A DNA stretch of 64,000 nucleotides, taken from Sulfurimonas crateris. GTDB lineage: Bacteria; Campylobacterota; Campylobacteria; Campylobacterales; Sulfurimonadaceae. Within the stretch, counting starts at the first letter, position 1; the number at the start of each line of letters is the position of its first letter. A program made the translations under genes and the position numbers. The stretch is from positions 124,001-188,000 of the forward strand of contig NZ_SZPX01000007.1 of assembly GCF_005217605.1 (NCBI RefSeq), in the 5' to 3' direction. Under the pieces are notes generated by a model. The model did not search any database, was not told the origin of the DNA, and was given only the letters and a program-made list of their open reading frames with translations. Positions 52,960-61,837 of this stretch are shown here, in pieces.

Positions 52960-54618
52960 TTAATGAAATGCTCTGTTAAGAGCGCAGAAAAGTGCTTTGA
53001 CAGAAGCAGTAGCTATGTCGTTGTCGCTCCCTACTCCAAAGCAGGAGAGGGTATCCTCTGTCTCTATCTCTATATATGCAATAGCTTTGGCAGAGCTCTT
53101 GTTTCCAAGAGAGTGCTCGTAGTATGAGTTTATGCTAAACTCGTTTTTATACTCTTTCATAAGAGCATCTTTACATGCATCTACAGGACCGTTGCCCTCT
53201 CCATCCGCTACGATCTCTATGCCGTCATGGAAGTATGTAAGCGTACATTTTGAGATGCCTTTTACGGAAGAGACCGTAAAATCTACCAAAGAGATATGCT
53301 CTTTGACTCTGAAGTAGTTCTCGTTAAATATCTCAAAGAGCTCCTCTGCAGTCAGCTCTTGCCCTTTTTTGTCACTCACCTCTTGGACAAGTTTGCCCAC
53401 TTCAGGATGCATCGCTTTTGGAAGCTGATAGCCGAAATTTTTCTCTAAAATGTACGCAACTCCACCTTTGCCCGACTGAGAGTTGATACGGATAATGCTC
53501 TCGTAGCTTCTTCCCACATCTTCAGGGTCTATCGGAAGATAAGGAACTTCCCAGAAGACTTCGGTATGGGATTTTCTGTAAGCAAGACCTTTGTTTATAG
53601 CATCTTGATGAGAGCCTGAGAATGCCGTATATACAAGCTCGCCTACATAAGGGTGGCGCACGTGTGTCTCTATCTCCGTACATCTCTCTACAATATCTAC
53701 AACTTCGTTTACGTCGCTGAAGTCAAGATTTGACTCAACTCCCTGCGTTGTCATATTGAGTGCAAGTGTGATGATGTCTACGTTTCCGGTTCTCTCGCCG
53801 TTACATAAAAGTGTACCTTCTACTCTGTCCGCGCCTGCTAAAAGTGCCAACTCTGTTGCAGCCACGCTTGTTCCTCTGTCATTATGAGTGTGCGTAGAGA
53901 TTATTACATTTTCTCTGTTGTGTAAATGCTCGCTCATCCACTCGATCTGGTCTGCATAAACGTTTGGAGTCGCCATCTCAACCGTTGCAGGGAGGTTTAT
54001 GATAACTTTTCTCTTCTCGCCAATGCCCCATCTTGCAGTTACTGCGTTGGATATCTCGGCTGCAAACTCTAATTCTGTTCCGGTAAAACTCTCAGGCGAA
54101 TACTCTAAAAATATCTCTCCGTCATGATTTTTCTCATACTTCTTGACAAGATCTACACCCTCCAATGCAAGTGCGATGATCTCCTCTTTTGACTTTTGGA
54201 ACACTATCTTTCTTTGCGCGGTCGATGTCGAGTTGTAAAGATGAACGGTAGCTTTTTTGACACCTTTTAACGCTTCGAACGTCTTTGCAATAAGATGCTC
54301 CCTTGCTTGAACCAAGACTTGGATCGTAACATCGTCAGGAATTAGATTGTCATCTACAAGACGGCGTAAAAAATCAAATTCTACTTTAGATGCCGAAGGA
54401 AAACCTACCTCGATCTCTTTAAATCCGATTTTAAGTAAGAGTGCATAAAGGGAGAGCTTTTTGTTCATGTCCATAGGGTTTATAAGTGCCTGATTACCGT
54501 CACGTAAATCGACACTGCACCACTTAGGAGCTTTTGTTATACGGTTAGAAGGCCATTTTCTATTTGGCAAATCTATCTTTGGATAGGGACGATATTTTCC
54601 CTGGGGAATATTTTTCAT
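52960..54618 (-). CDS. leuA: 2-isopropylmalate synthase
   Basis: First step of leucine synthesis from acetyl-CoA and 2-ketoisovalerate. The start at 54618 (MKNIPQGKYRPYPKIDLP, AAAGG ahead) gives 552 residues. The TIM barrel has WCSVDLRDGNQAL near 35, HNDRGTS and LCNGERTGNVD; the C-terminal regulatory domain (about 430-550) suggests leucine feedback. Length and front sequence place it in the long LeuA2 class. Confidence 0.95.
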   Translation of the reverse strand: MKNIPQGKYRPYPKIDLPNRKWPSNRITKAPKWCSVDLRDGNQALINPMDMNKKLSLYALLLKIGFKEIEVGFPSASKVEFDFLRRLVDDNLIPDDVTIQVLVQAREHLIAKTFEALKGVKKATVHLYNSTSTAQRKIVFQKSKEEIIALALEGVDLVKKYEKNHDGEIFLEYSPESFTGTELEFAAEISNAVTARWGIGEKRKVIINLPATVEMATPNVYADQIEWMSEHLHNRENVIISTHTHNDRGTSVAATELALLAGADRVEGTLLCNGERTGNVDIITLALNMTTQGVESNLDFSDVNEVVDIVERCTEIETHVRHPYVGELVYTAFSGSHQDAINKGLAYRKSHTEVFWEVPYLPIDPEDVGRSYESIIRINSQSGKGGVAYILEKNFGYQLPKAMHPEVGKLVQEVSDKKGQELTAEELFEIFNENYFRVKEHISLVDFTVSSVKGISKCTLTYFHDGIEIVADGEGNGPVDACKDALMKEYKNEFSINSYYEHSLGNKSSAKAIAYIEIETEDTLSCFGVGSDNDIATASVKALFCALNRAFH

Positions 54619-54723
54619 AATATACCTTTGAACATAAAATTTCAATAATGCACTCTTAAATACTATTATTGTAATGCGAATTATAGCGAATTTACGGTTA
54701 GTTGAATGTTTGAAAAGGAGAAG

Positions 54724-54747
54724 AAGTCCCGTAAAAAAGCGGGACTT
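54724..54747 (-). terminator. glnA terminator
   Basis: Perfect 8-bp arms AAGTCCCG and CGGGACTT with an 8-nt loop, 6 bp beyond the glnA stop on the minus strand, followed by a pyrimidine-rich run. Confidence 0.6.
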
Positions 54748-54753
54748 AAAGTT

Positions 54754-56184
54754 TTAGCACTGGTAAGTAGTTTTAAACTCGTAAGCAGTAGGACGACCCT
54801 CATCCGGCCATACGTCTCTTTTAAATCTGTAATCTTTGTACGCATTGATAAACTCAGGCGTAAATACAGGCTTTAAGAAGTCGTTATCACGGATAAGAGA
54901 CTCTAGTGAACCGCGAAGAGTGTGAGGCATCTGAGGAATACCCTTTTCACGGATCTCATCTAGAGTAAGCTCAAACAGATCCTCATCCATTGGACCAATT
55001 GGGATATCTTTGTTCTTGATACCGTCAAGTCCTGCCATCATAAGAGCGGCAAATGCAAGGTAAGGACAAGCCGTAGAGTCAGGGAATCTCATCTCGACAC
55101 GAGTTGATTTTTCACCGGAACCATAAGGGATACGGCAGCTTGCCGAACGGTTTTGCATAGAGTATGTCAAAATCGAAGGAGCCTCAAAACCAGGGATCAA
55201 TCTCTTGTAAGAGTTTGTAGTCGGGTTTGTAAATGCCGCGATAGCGCGAGCATGCTTGAAAACACCGCCTATGTAGTTAAGCGCCATCTCGCTTAGGTTT
55301 GCATAGTTTCCTTTTTCATAGAAAAGATTTTTGCCATCTTTCCATAGTGACTGGTGAACGTGCATACCGTTTCCGTTGTCGCCAAATATCGGTTTTGGCA
55401 TAAAAGTAGCAGTTTTTCCGTTTAGGTGAGCTACCATCTTGACAACATATTTTAGCTTCTGAACGTTGTCTGCCGCACCGATGATGTCAGAGAAAACAAT
55501 CCCGATTTCGCCTTGACCTTGAGCAACTTCGTGGTGACCAAGAATTACTTCTAAGCCTACCTGCTCCAGAACCATCATCATCTCAGCTCTAAGATCTACC
55601 ATGCTATCAGTCGGAGCTACAGGGAAGTAACCACCCTTGTTTCCAGGTCTGTGACCCGAGTTATACATATCTGAGTAGCTTGTGTTTGAGTTCCACTCAC
55701 CCTCTTCGGTATCTATTTTGTAGCCTGCTTCATTAGGATTGTCTACGAACTGAATATTATCAAAAACAAAGAACTCGTTTTCAGGTCCAAAGTATGCTGC
55801 ATCTGCTATGCCTAAAGACTCTGCATGTTTAAGTGTCGCTTTTGCAATTGAGCGAGGACATCTCTCATACATACGCTCTTTGTAGATGTCGTAAACGTCA
55901 CAAAATAATATAACGGTAGGGTCTGCAGTAAAAGGGTCCAAAAATGCAGTAGGAACGTCTGCTTTTAAGATCATGTCCGATCTGTTGATAGGCTGCCATG
56001 CATCAATTGATGAGCCGTCAAACGGGAAACCGTTTTCTAGTATCTCTCTTGTAACCGCACTTTTGCGGTAACTTACGTGATGCCAAGTACCTTTAATGTC
56101 CGTAAATCTCAAATCTACAAATTGAACATCATTCTCTTCGCAAAAAGTAAAAAACTCATCTATACTGTTTACAAATTTTCCCAT
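54754..56184 (-). CDS. glnA: Glutamine synthetase type I, without adenylylation tyrosine
   Basis: Makes glutamine from glutamate, ammonia and ATP. The 476-residue protein has [38 protein letters not shown] (ATP site) and [11 protein letters not shown]. At the place of the E. coli adenylylation loop NLYDLP it reads DLFELT, so the target Tyr is Phe. Loss of this site is known in Helicobacter pylori, so control must be transcriptional or allosteric. GGAGATA precedes the ATG. Confidence 0.96.
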   Translation of the reverse strand: MGKFVNSIDEFFTFCEENDVQFVDLRFTDIKGTWHHVSYRKSAVTREILENGFPFDGSSIDAWQPINRSDMILKADVPTAFLDPFTADPTVILFCDVYDIYKERMYERCPRSIAKATLKHAESLGIADAAYFGPENEFFVFDNIQFVDNPNEAGYKIDTEEGEWNSNTSYSDMYNSGHRPGNKGGYFPVAPTDSMVDLRAEMMMVLEQVGLEVILGHHEVAQGQGEIGIVFSDIIGAADNVQKLKYVVKMVAHLNGKTATFMPKPIFGDNGNGMHVHQSLWKDGKNLFYEKGNYANLSEMALNYIGGVFKHARAIAAFTNPTTNSYKRLIPGFEAPSILTYSMQNRSASCRIPYGSGEKSTRVEMRFPDSTACPYLAFAALMMAGLDGIKNKDIPIGPMDEDLFELTLDEIREKGIPQMPHTLRGSLESLIRDNDFLKPVFTPEFINAYKDYRFKRDVWPDEGRPTAYEFKTTYQC

Positions 56185-56213
56185 TATTTCTATCTCCTGA
56201 ATTTAATAGTAAC

Positions 56214-56219
56214 AGTATA
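56214..56219 (-). promoter_or_regulatory. Probable glnA promoter -10
   Basis: TATACT on the minus strand, 29 bp before the glnA ATG. No sigma-54 type GG-N10-GC element was seen in the 208-bp gap. Confidence 0.4.
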
Positions 56220-56330
56220 CCTTATTAATTTGGCAATGAAAAAGCAAAACTGATTAAAATTTAAGCAGTTTCGATATTTTTTCTTTTTTTCTCCACTGTA
56301 TAACAGACAGTGGTAGCTTTAGGGGGTTGT

Positions 56331-56376
56331 AGGGACTTTAGTCCCTGCCACCAAAACGGACGAGTTCGTTTTGGTG
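56331..56376. repeat. Two adjacent hairpins between phoU and glnA
   Basis: The first has 6-bp arms AGGGAC and GTCCCT with a TTTA loop (56331-56346); the second has 10-bp arms CACCAAAACG and CGTTTTGGTG with an 8-nt loop (56349-56376). The GGGACTTT core is shared with the hairpin at 16342. They may end the pst-phoU transcript, which runs toward them. Confidence 0.55.
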
Positions 56377-56392
56377 TATAACATTAGTGATA

Positions 56393-57064
56393 TTATTTAA
56401 AAAGTTTTATCTCTCCGCCCTGCTCGGCATACATCATCAGGTTTGCTATGTTCACGCTTCTGTCGCATGAGCGTTCGAGTTTTCTAAGGCTTCCTAAAAT
56501 TTTTACATAATCGATGGAGAGCTCTTTTTCATCTATTATCCTGTTTAATATCTCTTTTTCCAAAACAGCAAAAAGATCATCGTTCATACTCTCTTCAACA
56601 AGTACTTTTCTGTAGTTGTCCTCATAATTGCACTCCTCTTTTTTATCAAAGCACTCCAGAATGTATTTAAGGGCATTGACGCTGCTTTTGTGAAGAAGAA
56701 TGATGCTTGGCTTAAACGGTTCTATATTACATTCGTTAGTTGTATGTTCGCTCATTCTGCGAGCATATTTTTTAACTCCCTCTCCGGTACGTACGATCTC
56801 GTTTGTCATCTTCAAGTAAGCAACCAAAAATCTAAGCTCTTTTGCTTCAGGGCCGAAAAGCGCAAAGGTCTTAATGATCTCATTATCGATCTCATCACCT
56901 TTGAAACCGATCTTCTCAAGGCTCTTTTGAACCTCTTTAAACATTTGTGCGTCAGATAGTTTAAATGCTTCTAGGGCAAGTTCGTCAGCCGCCGTTATCT
57001 CTCTTAAAAGAGCAGATATTTTTTCTCTTATATTACCTATTTTCTCATCATATTTACTCAACAT
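56393..57064 (-). CDS. phoU: PhoU-like phosphate signalling protein
   Basis: A 223-residue all-helical protein of the PhoU family, which links Pst activity to the phosphate two-component system. Two repeats of three helices are visible, with acidic metal-binding stretches near EIDNEIIKTFALFGPEAKELRFLVAYLKMTNEIVRTGEGVKKYARR. Last gene of pstCAB-phoU, 15 bp after pstB. Confidence 0.85.
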   Translation of the reverse strand: MLSKYDEKIGNIREKISALLREITAADELALEAFKLSDAQMFKEVQKSLEKIGFKGDEIDNEIIKTFALFGPEAKELRFLVAYLKMTNEIVRTGEGVKKYARRMSEHTTNECNIEPFKPSIILLHKSSVNALKYILECFDKKEECNYEDNYRKVLVEESMNDDLFAVLEKEILNRIIDEKELSIDYVKILGSLRKLERSCDRSVNIANLMMYAEQGGEIKLFK

Positions 57065-57079
57065 ATTTATCCTTTATTA

Positions 57080-57865
57080 TCAACCGAATTTTCCGGTAAT
57101 GTACTCTTCTGTAAGTCTCTCTTTTGGTGTTACAAACAGCTCTTCCGTGCGTCCAAGTTCTACAAGCTCACCTAAATACATAAAGCCCGTATAATCACTT
57201 ACACGTGCGGCTTGCTGCATATTATGCGTTACTATTATTATGGATACTCTCTCTCTAAGAGAGACGACCAGCTCTTCGATTCCGGCTGTTGAGATCGGGT
57301 CAAGCGCAGATGTAGGCTCGTCAAACAGAAGCACTTCAGGCTCGACGGCGATCGCTCTTGCGATGCATAGTCTCTGCTGCTGACCGCCTGAGAGTCCGTT
57401 TGCATCATGTTTTAATCTATCTTTTACCTCTTGCCAGATCGCAGCGTCTTGAAGCGATTTTTCCACTCTGTCTTGAAGCTCTGTCTTGTTTTTAATCCCC
57501 TGAAGTCTCAGTCCGTAAGCAACGTTGTCAAATATGCTCATAGGAAAAGCTGTAGGTTTTTGAAAGATCATCCCTATCTGAATTCTAAGCTTTATAAGAT
57601 CCTCTTTTGCATCCAAGATATTTCTGTCTTTAAAGAGTATCTCTCCGCCGTAGCTGTTGCCGGGATAGAGATCATGCATACGGTTAAAACTTCTAAGTAG
57701 CGTTGTCTTACCGCATCCTGAAGGTCCTATCAGTGCCGTAATACTATGTTTTGCAATAGGCATAGTGAGCTTTTTAATATTTGGTTCATGTGCACCCGCA
57801 TATGTAAACTCGAAGTTTTTAACTTCAAGCGCTTTCTCTGTGGCTATATCAATAATTGTTGCCAT
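57080..57865 (-). CDS. pstB: Phosphate ABC transporter ATPase PstB
   Basis: ATP-hydrolysing subunit of the Pst system. The start at 57865 overlaps the pstA stop (TAATG) with GGGAAG ahead, giving 261 residues; a longer frame exists but lies within pstA. Motifs: [16 protein letters not shown] (Walker A plus PstB signature), [32 protein letters not shown] and [12 protein letters not shown] with VTHNMQQA. Confidence 0.97.
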   Translation of the reverse strand: MATIIDIATEKALEVKNFEFTYAGAHEPNIKKLTMPIAKHSITALIGPSGCGKTTLLRSFNRMHDLYPGNSYGGEILFKDRNILDAKEDLIKLRIQIGMIFQKPTAFPMSIFDNVAYGLRLQGIKNKTELQDRVEKSLQDAAIWQEVKDRLKHDANGLSGGQQQRLCIARAIAVEPEVLLFDEPTSALDPISTAGIEELVVSLRERVSIIIVTHNMQQAARVSDYTGFMYLGELVELGRTEELFVTPKERLTEEYITGKFG

Positions 57866-58710
57866 TAATTCTTCCCTCTCTTTTTGAGTAAAAATAGTCT
57901 TCCTAGAATGTTGAGCGTTAAAATAAACATACTTAAAATAAACGCGGCTGCCCATCCAAGTTTCTGCCAATCCTCATACGGACTTGTTGCATAGTTGTAC
58001 ATCGTAACCGTCAGTGAAGCCATCGGCTGGCTCATATCGGTATTTAAAAAGTTGTCGTTAAACGAAGTAAATAGAAGCGGTGCTGTCTCTCCCGCAACGC
58101 GCGCTACTCCGAGTAGAACACCTGTTAATATACCCGCTTTTGCACCGCGGTAGACAACCTGAATTATAACTTTATATTTAGGAGCTCCAAGTGCGAAGGC
58201 AGCTTCACGAAGGGTTGATGGTACAAGGTGGAGCATATCATCTGTCGTTCTTAAAATTATCGGCAGCATAATTATCATAAGTGCAATTGAACCTGCCCAC
58301 CCGCTAAACTGTCCCGTAGGAGCAACAACGATAGCGTAAACAAAAGCTCCGATAACTATTGATGGAGCAGACATCATGATATCTGAGATATCGCGTATGG
58401 TCTCTGCCAACTTAGATTTTTGTCCATACTCGCTTAGATATGTTCCTGCTAAAATCCCAAGAGGTACGCCAAAGAGCGATGCGTAGGAAACAAGAAGAAG
58501 CTGACCTATAAGAGCATGCTTTAATCCTCCGCTCTCATTGCCGGGAGGTGCTCCTTCGTTAAGAAAGATTGTCGTGCTCAGCGCATCTATGCCGTTAATG
58601 ACCAAAATGCTTAGTATCCATAGCAAAAAGCCTATTCCGACAATAGCAGAGAGCGTGGAGAGCGTCATTACAATATTGTTTGTGATGATCCTTTTTTGAG
58701 TGTGCGTCAT
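57865..58710 (-). CDS. pstA: Phosphate ABC transporter permease PstA
   Basis: Inner-membrane channel subunit. The 281-residue protein has six TM helices and the permease loop [41 protein letters not shown], which meets PstB. It overlaps pstC (ATGA) and pstB (TAATG), so the three are translationally coupled. Confidence 0.96.
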   Translation of the reverse strand: MTHTQKRIITNNIVMTLSTLSAIVGIGFLLWILSILVINGIDALSTTIFLNEGAPPGNESGGLKHALIGQLLLVSYASLFGVPLGILAGTYLSEYGQKSKLAETIRDISDIMMSAPSIVIGAFVYAIVVAPTGQFSGWAGSIALMIIMLPIILRTTDDMLHLVPSTLREAAFALGAPKYKVIIQVVYRGAKAGILTGVLLGVARVAGETAPLLFTSFNDNFLNTDMSQPMASLTVTMYNYATSPYEDWQKLGWAAAFILSMFILTLNILGRLFLLKKRGKN

Positions 58711-59567
58711 TGTCCTATCCTTTTTCTGCGTAAAAAGTAAAACTTGGCAATAGAGATGATCGTAAAGCTGATAACCAATAACAGAAGCGAGAGCTCAAAG
58801 AGTGATGAGTAGTAGAGCTCGCTGTCCGCCTCTGCAAACTCATTTGCCAAAGTTACCGGAATAGATGTCGCCGGTTGTGTCAAATCGATCGAGATATTAT
58901 GTACGTTGCCCATAACGAATGTAACTGCCATTGTCTCGCCGATCGCACGTCCAAGTGCTAAAATAAACGAACCGATAATACCGGCTTTAGCGTAAGGGAT
59001 GATAATATCTTTTACAACATCCCACTTAGTCGCACCTAGCGCGTAAGCCGACTCTTTTAGGATATCGGGAGTAGTATTCATCGCATCACGGGTAACCGCC
59101 GCCATAAAGGGAAGGATCATAATGGAGAGAACGATTCCCGCAGTCAGCATACTGATACCGATACCGCCGAAAATATCGCGGATGATAGGAACAAAGTAAA
59201 AAAGTCCCCACATACCGTAAACAACAGATGGAATAGCCGCTAAAAGCTCTATGGAAACGCCTACGGGCATTTTGATCTTTGCGTGGGCGATCTCGCTTAA
59301 AAAGATAGCGACACCAATAGCTACTGGAACAGCTAAGAGCATTGCTAAAAAAGTTGAGACAACAGAGCCGTAGATAGCAGGAAGAGCCCCGAACTTCTCT
59401 AAGTTGGGTGCCCATTTATCCTCTGTGAGAAAACTAAATCCAAATGCTTTGATCGATTCTAGCGAGTGTTCAAAAAGAACGGTAAATATCCAAGCAACGA
59501 TAAGCAGTACGCCAAGGGCTATAAACTTTGTTGCATTTGCAAAGATTTTATCTATCATATTACTCAA
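58707..59567 (-). CDS. pstC: Phosphate ABC transporter permease PstC
   Basis: Second Pst permease, 286 residues with six TM helices and the loop KESAYALGATKWDVVKDIIIPYAKAGIIGSFILALGRAIGETMA. The start is TTG at 59567 behind GGAGAG; an ATG at 59558 is an alternative that loses three residues. First gene of pstCAB-phoU, with three Pho-box-like heptamers upstream. Confidence 0.95.
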   Translation of the reverse strand: MSNMIDKIFANATKFIALGVLLIVAWIFTVLFEHSLESIKAFGFSFLTEDKWAPNLEKFGALPAIYGSVVSTFLAMLLAVPVAIGVAIFLSEIAHAKIKMPVGVSIELLAAIPSVVYGMWGLFYFVPIIRDIFGGIGISMLTAGIVLSIMILPFMAAVTRDAMNTTPDILKESAYALGATKWDVVKDIIIPYAKAGIIGSFILALGRAIGETMAVTFVMGNVHNISIDLTQPATSIPVTLANEFAEADSELYYSSLFELSLLLLVISFTIISIAKFYFLRRKRIGQ

Positions 59568-59594
59568 CTGCTCTCTCCAGTAAAAAAGTTTGCA

Positions 59595-59638
59595 ATTGTA
59601 TGTAATCTTGATTACAAAAAGGTTACGAAACGGTTACC
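59595..59638 (-). promoter_or_regulatory. Pho-box-like array and -10 for pstCAB-phoU
   Basis: On the minus strand three heptamers GGTAACC (59638-59632), CGTAACC (59627-59621) and TGTAATC (59616-59610) are spaced exactly 11 bp, followed after 9 nt by a -10 TACAAT (59600-59595). The 11-bp direct-repeat layout is that of PhoB-family sites. An extra TGTAATC points the other way at 59601-59607, toward ppk2. Confidence 0.75.
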
Positions 59639-59715
59639 AAAGCCGTAAGTATTTATCAAGAGGATTATTAATATACTTATGAAGATGATGTAAAAAAGGG
59701 CTTTAAAGGAGTGTT

Positions 59716-60591
59716 ATGAAAGAGAAGAGAGAAGCTGATAGCGACAGAAGAAAAAGAGACAGAGACAGAAGAGAAGAGAGTAAAGATGGCAAGGTAAGAG
59801 TCTGGGTAAAGGAGGAGACTCTTCTATATGAAGAGGAGCTGAAAAAGCTGCAGATCGAGCTTCTTAAATTTCAAAATCATGTAAAAGAGCAGGGGCTTAA
59901 AGTAGTTATGATCTTTGAGGGGCGTGACGCCGCAGGCAAGGGTGGAACGATAAAGAGGATCATAGAACATCTAAACCCAAGGGGGGCGAGAGTCGTAGCA
60001 CTTCCAAAACCAAGCGATCAAGAGCAAACACAGTGGTATTTTCAAAGATATGTAGAGCATCTGCCGTCTGCGGGAGAGATGGTCTTTTTTGACAGAAGCT
60101 GGTATAACAGAGCGATGGTCGAGCCTGTTATGGGATTTTGCACCGAGAGAGAGCATCATAAGTTCTTAAAAGATGCGCCTCTGTTTGAAAAGATGTTGGC
60201 GGAGGAGGATATCAAGATATTTAAATTTTACTTCTCGGTTACAAAAGAGGAGCAGGCAAAGAGATTTGCAAAAAGAGAGCAGGACCCTCTAAAACAGTAT
60301 AAGTTATCTGACGTGGATGCCAAGGCTCAAGAGCTTTGGGATGCCTACGCTTTGGCAAAGTATATGATGCTAAGTGCTACACACACGGAGATCTCACCGT
60401 GGACGGTAGTAAAGAGCGACAGCAAGAAAAAGGCGAGAATAAATACTATAAAGCACATCCTCAATTTTGTAGAGTACCCGGAGAAGATAGACGCAAGAGA
60501 GATCGAAGTGGACAAGGAAGTGATAATATTCGGCAGAGACGAGACCATTGCGATGGAGGGACAGTTTAAATTTGCATCCGATGCAGAGTAG
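59716..60591 (+). CDS. ppk2: Polyphosphate kinase 2
   Basis: Uses polyphosphate to phosphorylate nucleotides (or the reverse). The 291-residue protein has a highly charged N-terminal tail (about 1-30), then MIFEGRDAAGKGGTIKRI (Walker A), PSDQEQTQWYFQRYVEHLP, FFDRSWYNRAMVEPVMGFC (Walker B) and the lid region FKFYFSVTKEEQAKRF. One-domain PPK2 proteins occur as class I or III; the class cannot be fixed by eye. It lies divergent from pstC, linking polyphosphate to phosphate uptake. Confidence 0.93.
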   Translation: MKEKREADSDRRKRDRDRREESKDGKVRVWVKEETLLYEEELKKLQIELLKFQNHVKEQGLKVVMIFEGRDAAGKGGTIKRIIEHLNPRGARVVALPKPSDQEQTQWYFQRYVEHLPSAGEMVFFDRSWYNRAMVEPVMGFCTEREHHKFLKDAPLFEKMLAEEDIKIFKFYFSVTKEEQAKRFAKREQDPLKQYKLSDVDAKAQELWDAYALAKYMMLSATHTEISPWTVVKSDSKKKARINTIKHILNFVEYPEKIDAREIEVDKEVIIFGRDETIAMEGQFKFASDAE

Positions 60592-60596
60592 TCTTT

Positions 60597-60629
60597 TGTA
60601 ATCATCTTGTAATATGGAGCAATTATAAT
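60597..60629 (+). promoter_or_regulatory. Pho-box-like repeats and -10 for pstS
   Basis: TGTAATC (60597-60603) and TGTAATA (60608-60614) are 11 bp apart, then 9 nt to TATAAT (60624-60629), 28 bp before pstS. The spacing equals that at pstC and at the following porin. Confidence 0.75.
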
Positions 60630-60657
60630 TTCGCTAAACATTCAAAAAGGAAAACAA

Positions 60658-61662
60658 ATGTTAAAGAAATTAGCTCTAGCTGCAATAGTCACTGCGGCGT
60701 CAATTACATCTTCGTTCGCGTCTGACAAAATAAACGGTGCCGGCGCGTCGTTTCCTGCTCCACTCTATTATGATTGGGCATTTAACTACAAGAAAGACAG
60801 TGAGAATCTTGTTAACTACCAGTCAATCGGTTCTGGCGGGGGAATCAAGCAGATCGCTAAAAGAGTTGTTGATTTCGGTGCATCTGACGAAGCGCTAGAT
60901 ACAAAAAAACTTGCAAAAGATAAGCTTTTACAGTTTCCTGCAGTTATCGGTTCAATAGTAGTTGCTTTTAACGTAGAGGGAATTGCAGATGCAACTCTAA
61001 AGCTTAGTAATGAAGTAGTTGCGGATATTTTCGCAGGAAAGATCACTACATGGAATGATGCGGCAATCGCAGCTGATAACAAAGGTCTTGATCTTCCAAA
61101 CCAAAAGATCATAGTAGTTCACCGCTCGGATGGATCTGGAACGACATATAACTTTACATACTACCTGACAAAAAGCTCTAAAAACTGGAAAGAGAACTTC
61201 GGAATAGGCAAAGCTGTTGACTGGGCTGTTGGCATTGGCGGAAAAGGTAACGAGGGTGTTGCAAGTTTGGTAAAACAGACTCCTTACTCTATAGGTTACA
61301 TTGAAAACGCATATAAAGAGAAGAACAACTTAAGCGCGGCTGTTTTAAAAACTGCAAGCGGTAAATGGGTTGCTGCAACGGAAGATAACTTCAAAGCTGC
61401 TGCAAAGTACGCAACATGGACAAAAGAGGATCACTTTCACTCTGTTTTAGCTCTGCAAGCAGGTGATACTTCATACCCGATCGTTGCGGCAACGTTTATA
61501 CTTCTTCCAAAAGAGAAGCCTGAGATGAACAAAAAGATCTTAGAGTTCTTTGAGTACGCTTTTAAAAACGGTGACGAGAGCGCTAAGAAGTTAGGTTATA
61601 TCCCTCTTCCAAAAGAGACTAAAGATATGATCAAAGAGTATTGGGCAGCCAATATAAAATAG
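60658..61662 (+). CDS. pstS: Phosphate-binding protein PstS
   Basis: Periplasmic high-affinity phosphate receptor for PstCAB. The 334-residue protein has a signal peptide (MLKKLALAAIVTAASITSSFA) and the phosphate-contact motifs NGAGASFPAPLYYDW, YQSIGSGGGIKQI, DFGASDEAL and VVHRSDGSGTTYNFT. AAAAAGGAAAA precedes the ATG. It is transcribed apart from pstCAB, with ppk2 between. Confidence 0.97.
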   Translation: MLKKLALAAIVTAASITSSFASDKINGAGASFPAPLYYDWAFNYKKDSENLVNYQSIGSGGGIKQIAKRVVDFGASDEALDTKKLAKDKLLQFPAVIGSIVVAFNVEGIADATLKLSNEVVADIFAGKITTWNDAAIAADNKGLDLPNQKIIVVHRSDGSGTTYNFTYYLTKSSKNWKENFGIGKAVDWAVGIGGKGNEGVASLVKQTPYSIGYIENAYKEKNNLSAAVLKTASGKWVAATEDNFKAAAKYATWTKEDHFHSVLALQAGDTSYPIVAATFILLPKEKPEMNKKILEFFEYAFKNGDESAKKLGYIPLPKETKDMIKEYWAANIK

Positions 61663-61714
61663 TCATTTGTTAATAATCATTCTCCTAAATTTTCTCTCCT
61701 AAGAAAATCTCCTA

Positions 61715-61752
61715 AAAAGCCCCTCTATCTTAAGTGATAGAGGGGCTTTTTT
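61715..61752 (+). terminator. pstS terminator
   Basis: Long hairpin: AAAAGCCCCTCTATC and GATAGAGGGGCTTTTTT around a 6-nt loop, with a T-run built into the second arm. A strong rho-independent terminator about 50 bp after pstS. Confidence 0.9.
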
Positions 61753-61774
61753 CATTTAAAACAGCTCTTTTTAC

Positions 61775-61807
61775 TGTAATCTTTTCGTAACCTAACCATT
61801 TTATAAT
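61775..61807 (+). promoter_or_regulatory. Pho-box-like repeats and -10 for the downstream porin
   Basis: TGTAATC (61775-61781) and CGTAACC (61786-61792) are 11 bp apart, then 9 nt to TATAAT (61802-61807), 30 bp before the porin ATG. Same design as pstS and pstC. Confidence 0.75.
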
Positions 61808-61837
61808 TCTCTCACAACAAAATAAGGGATTCAAAAA

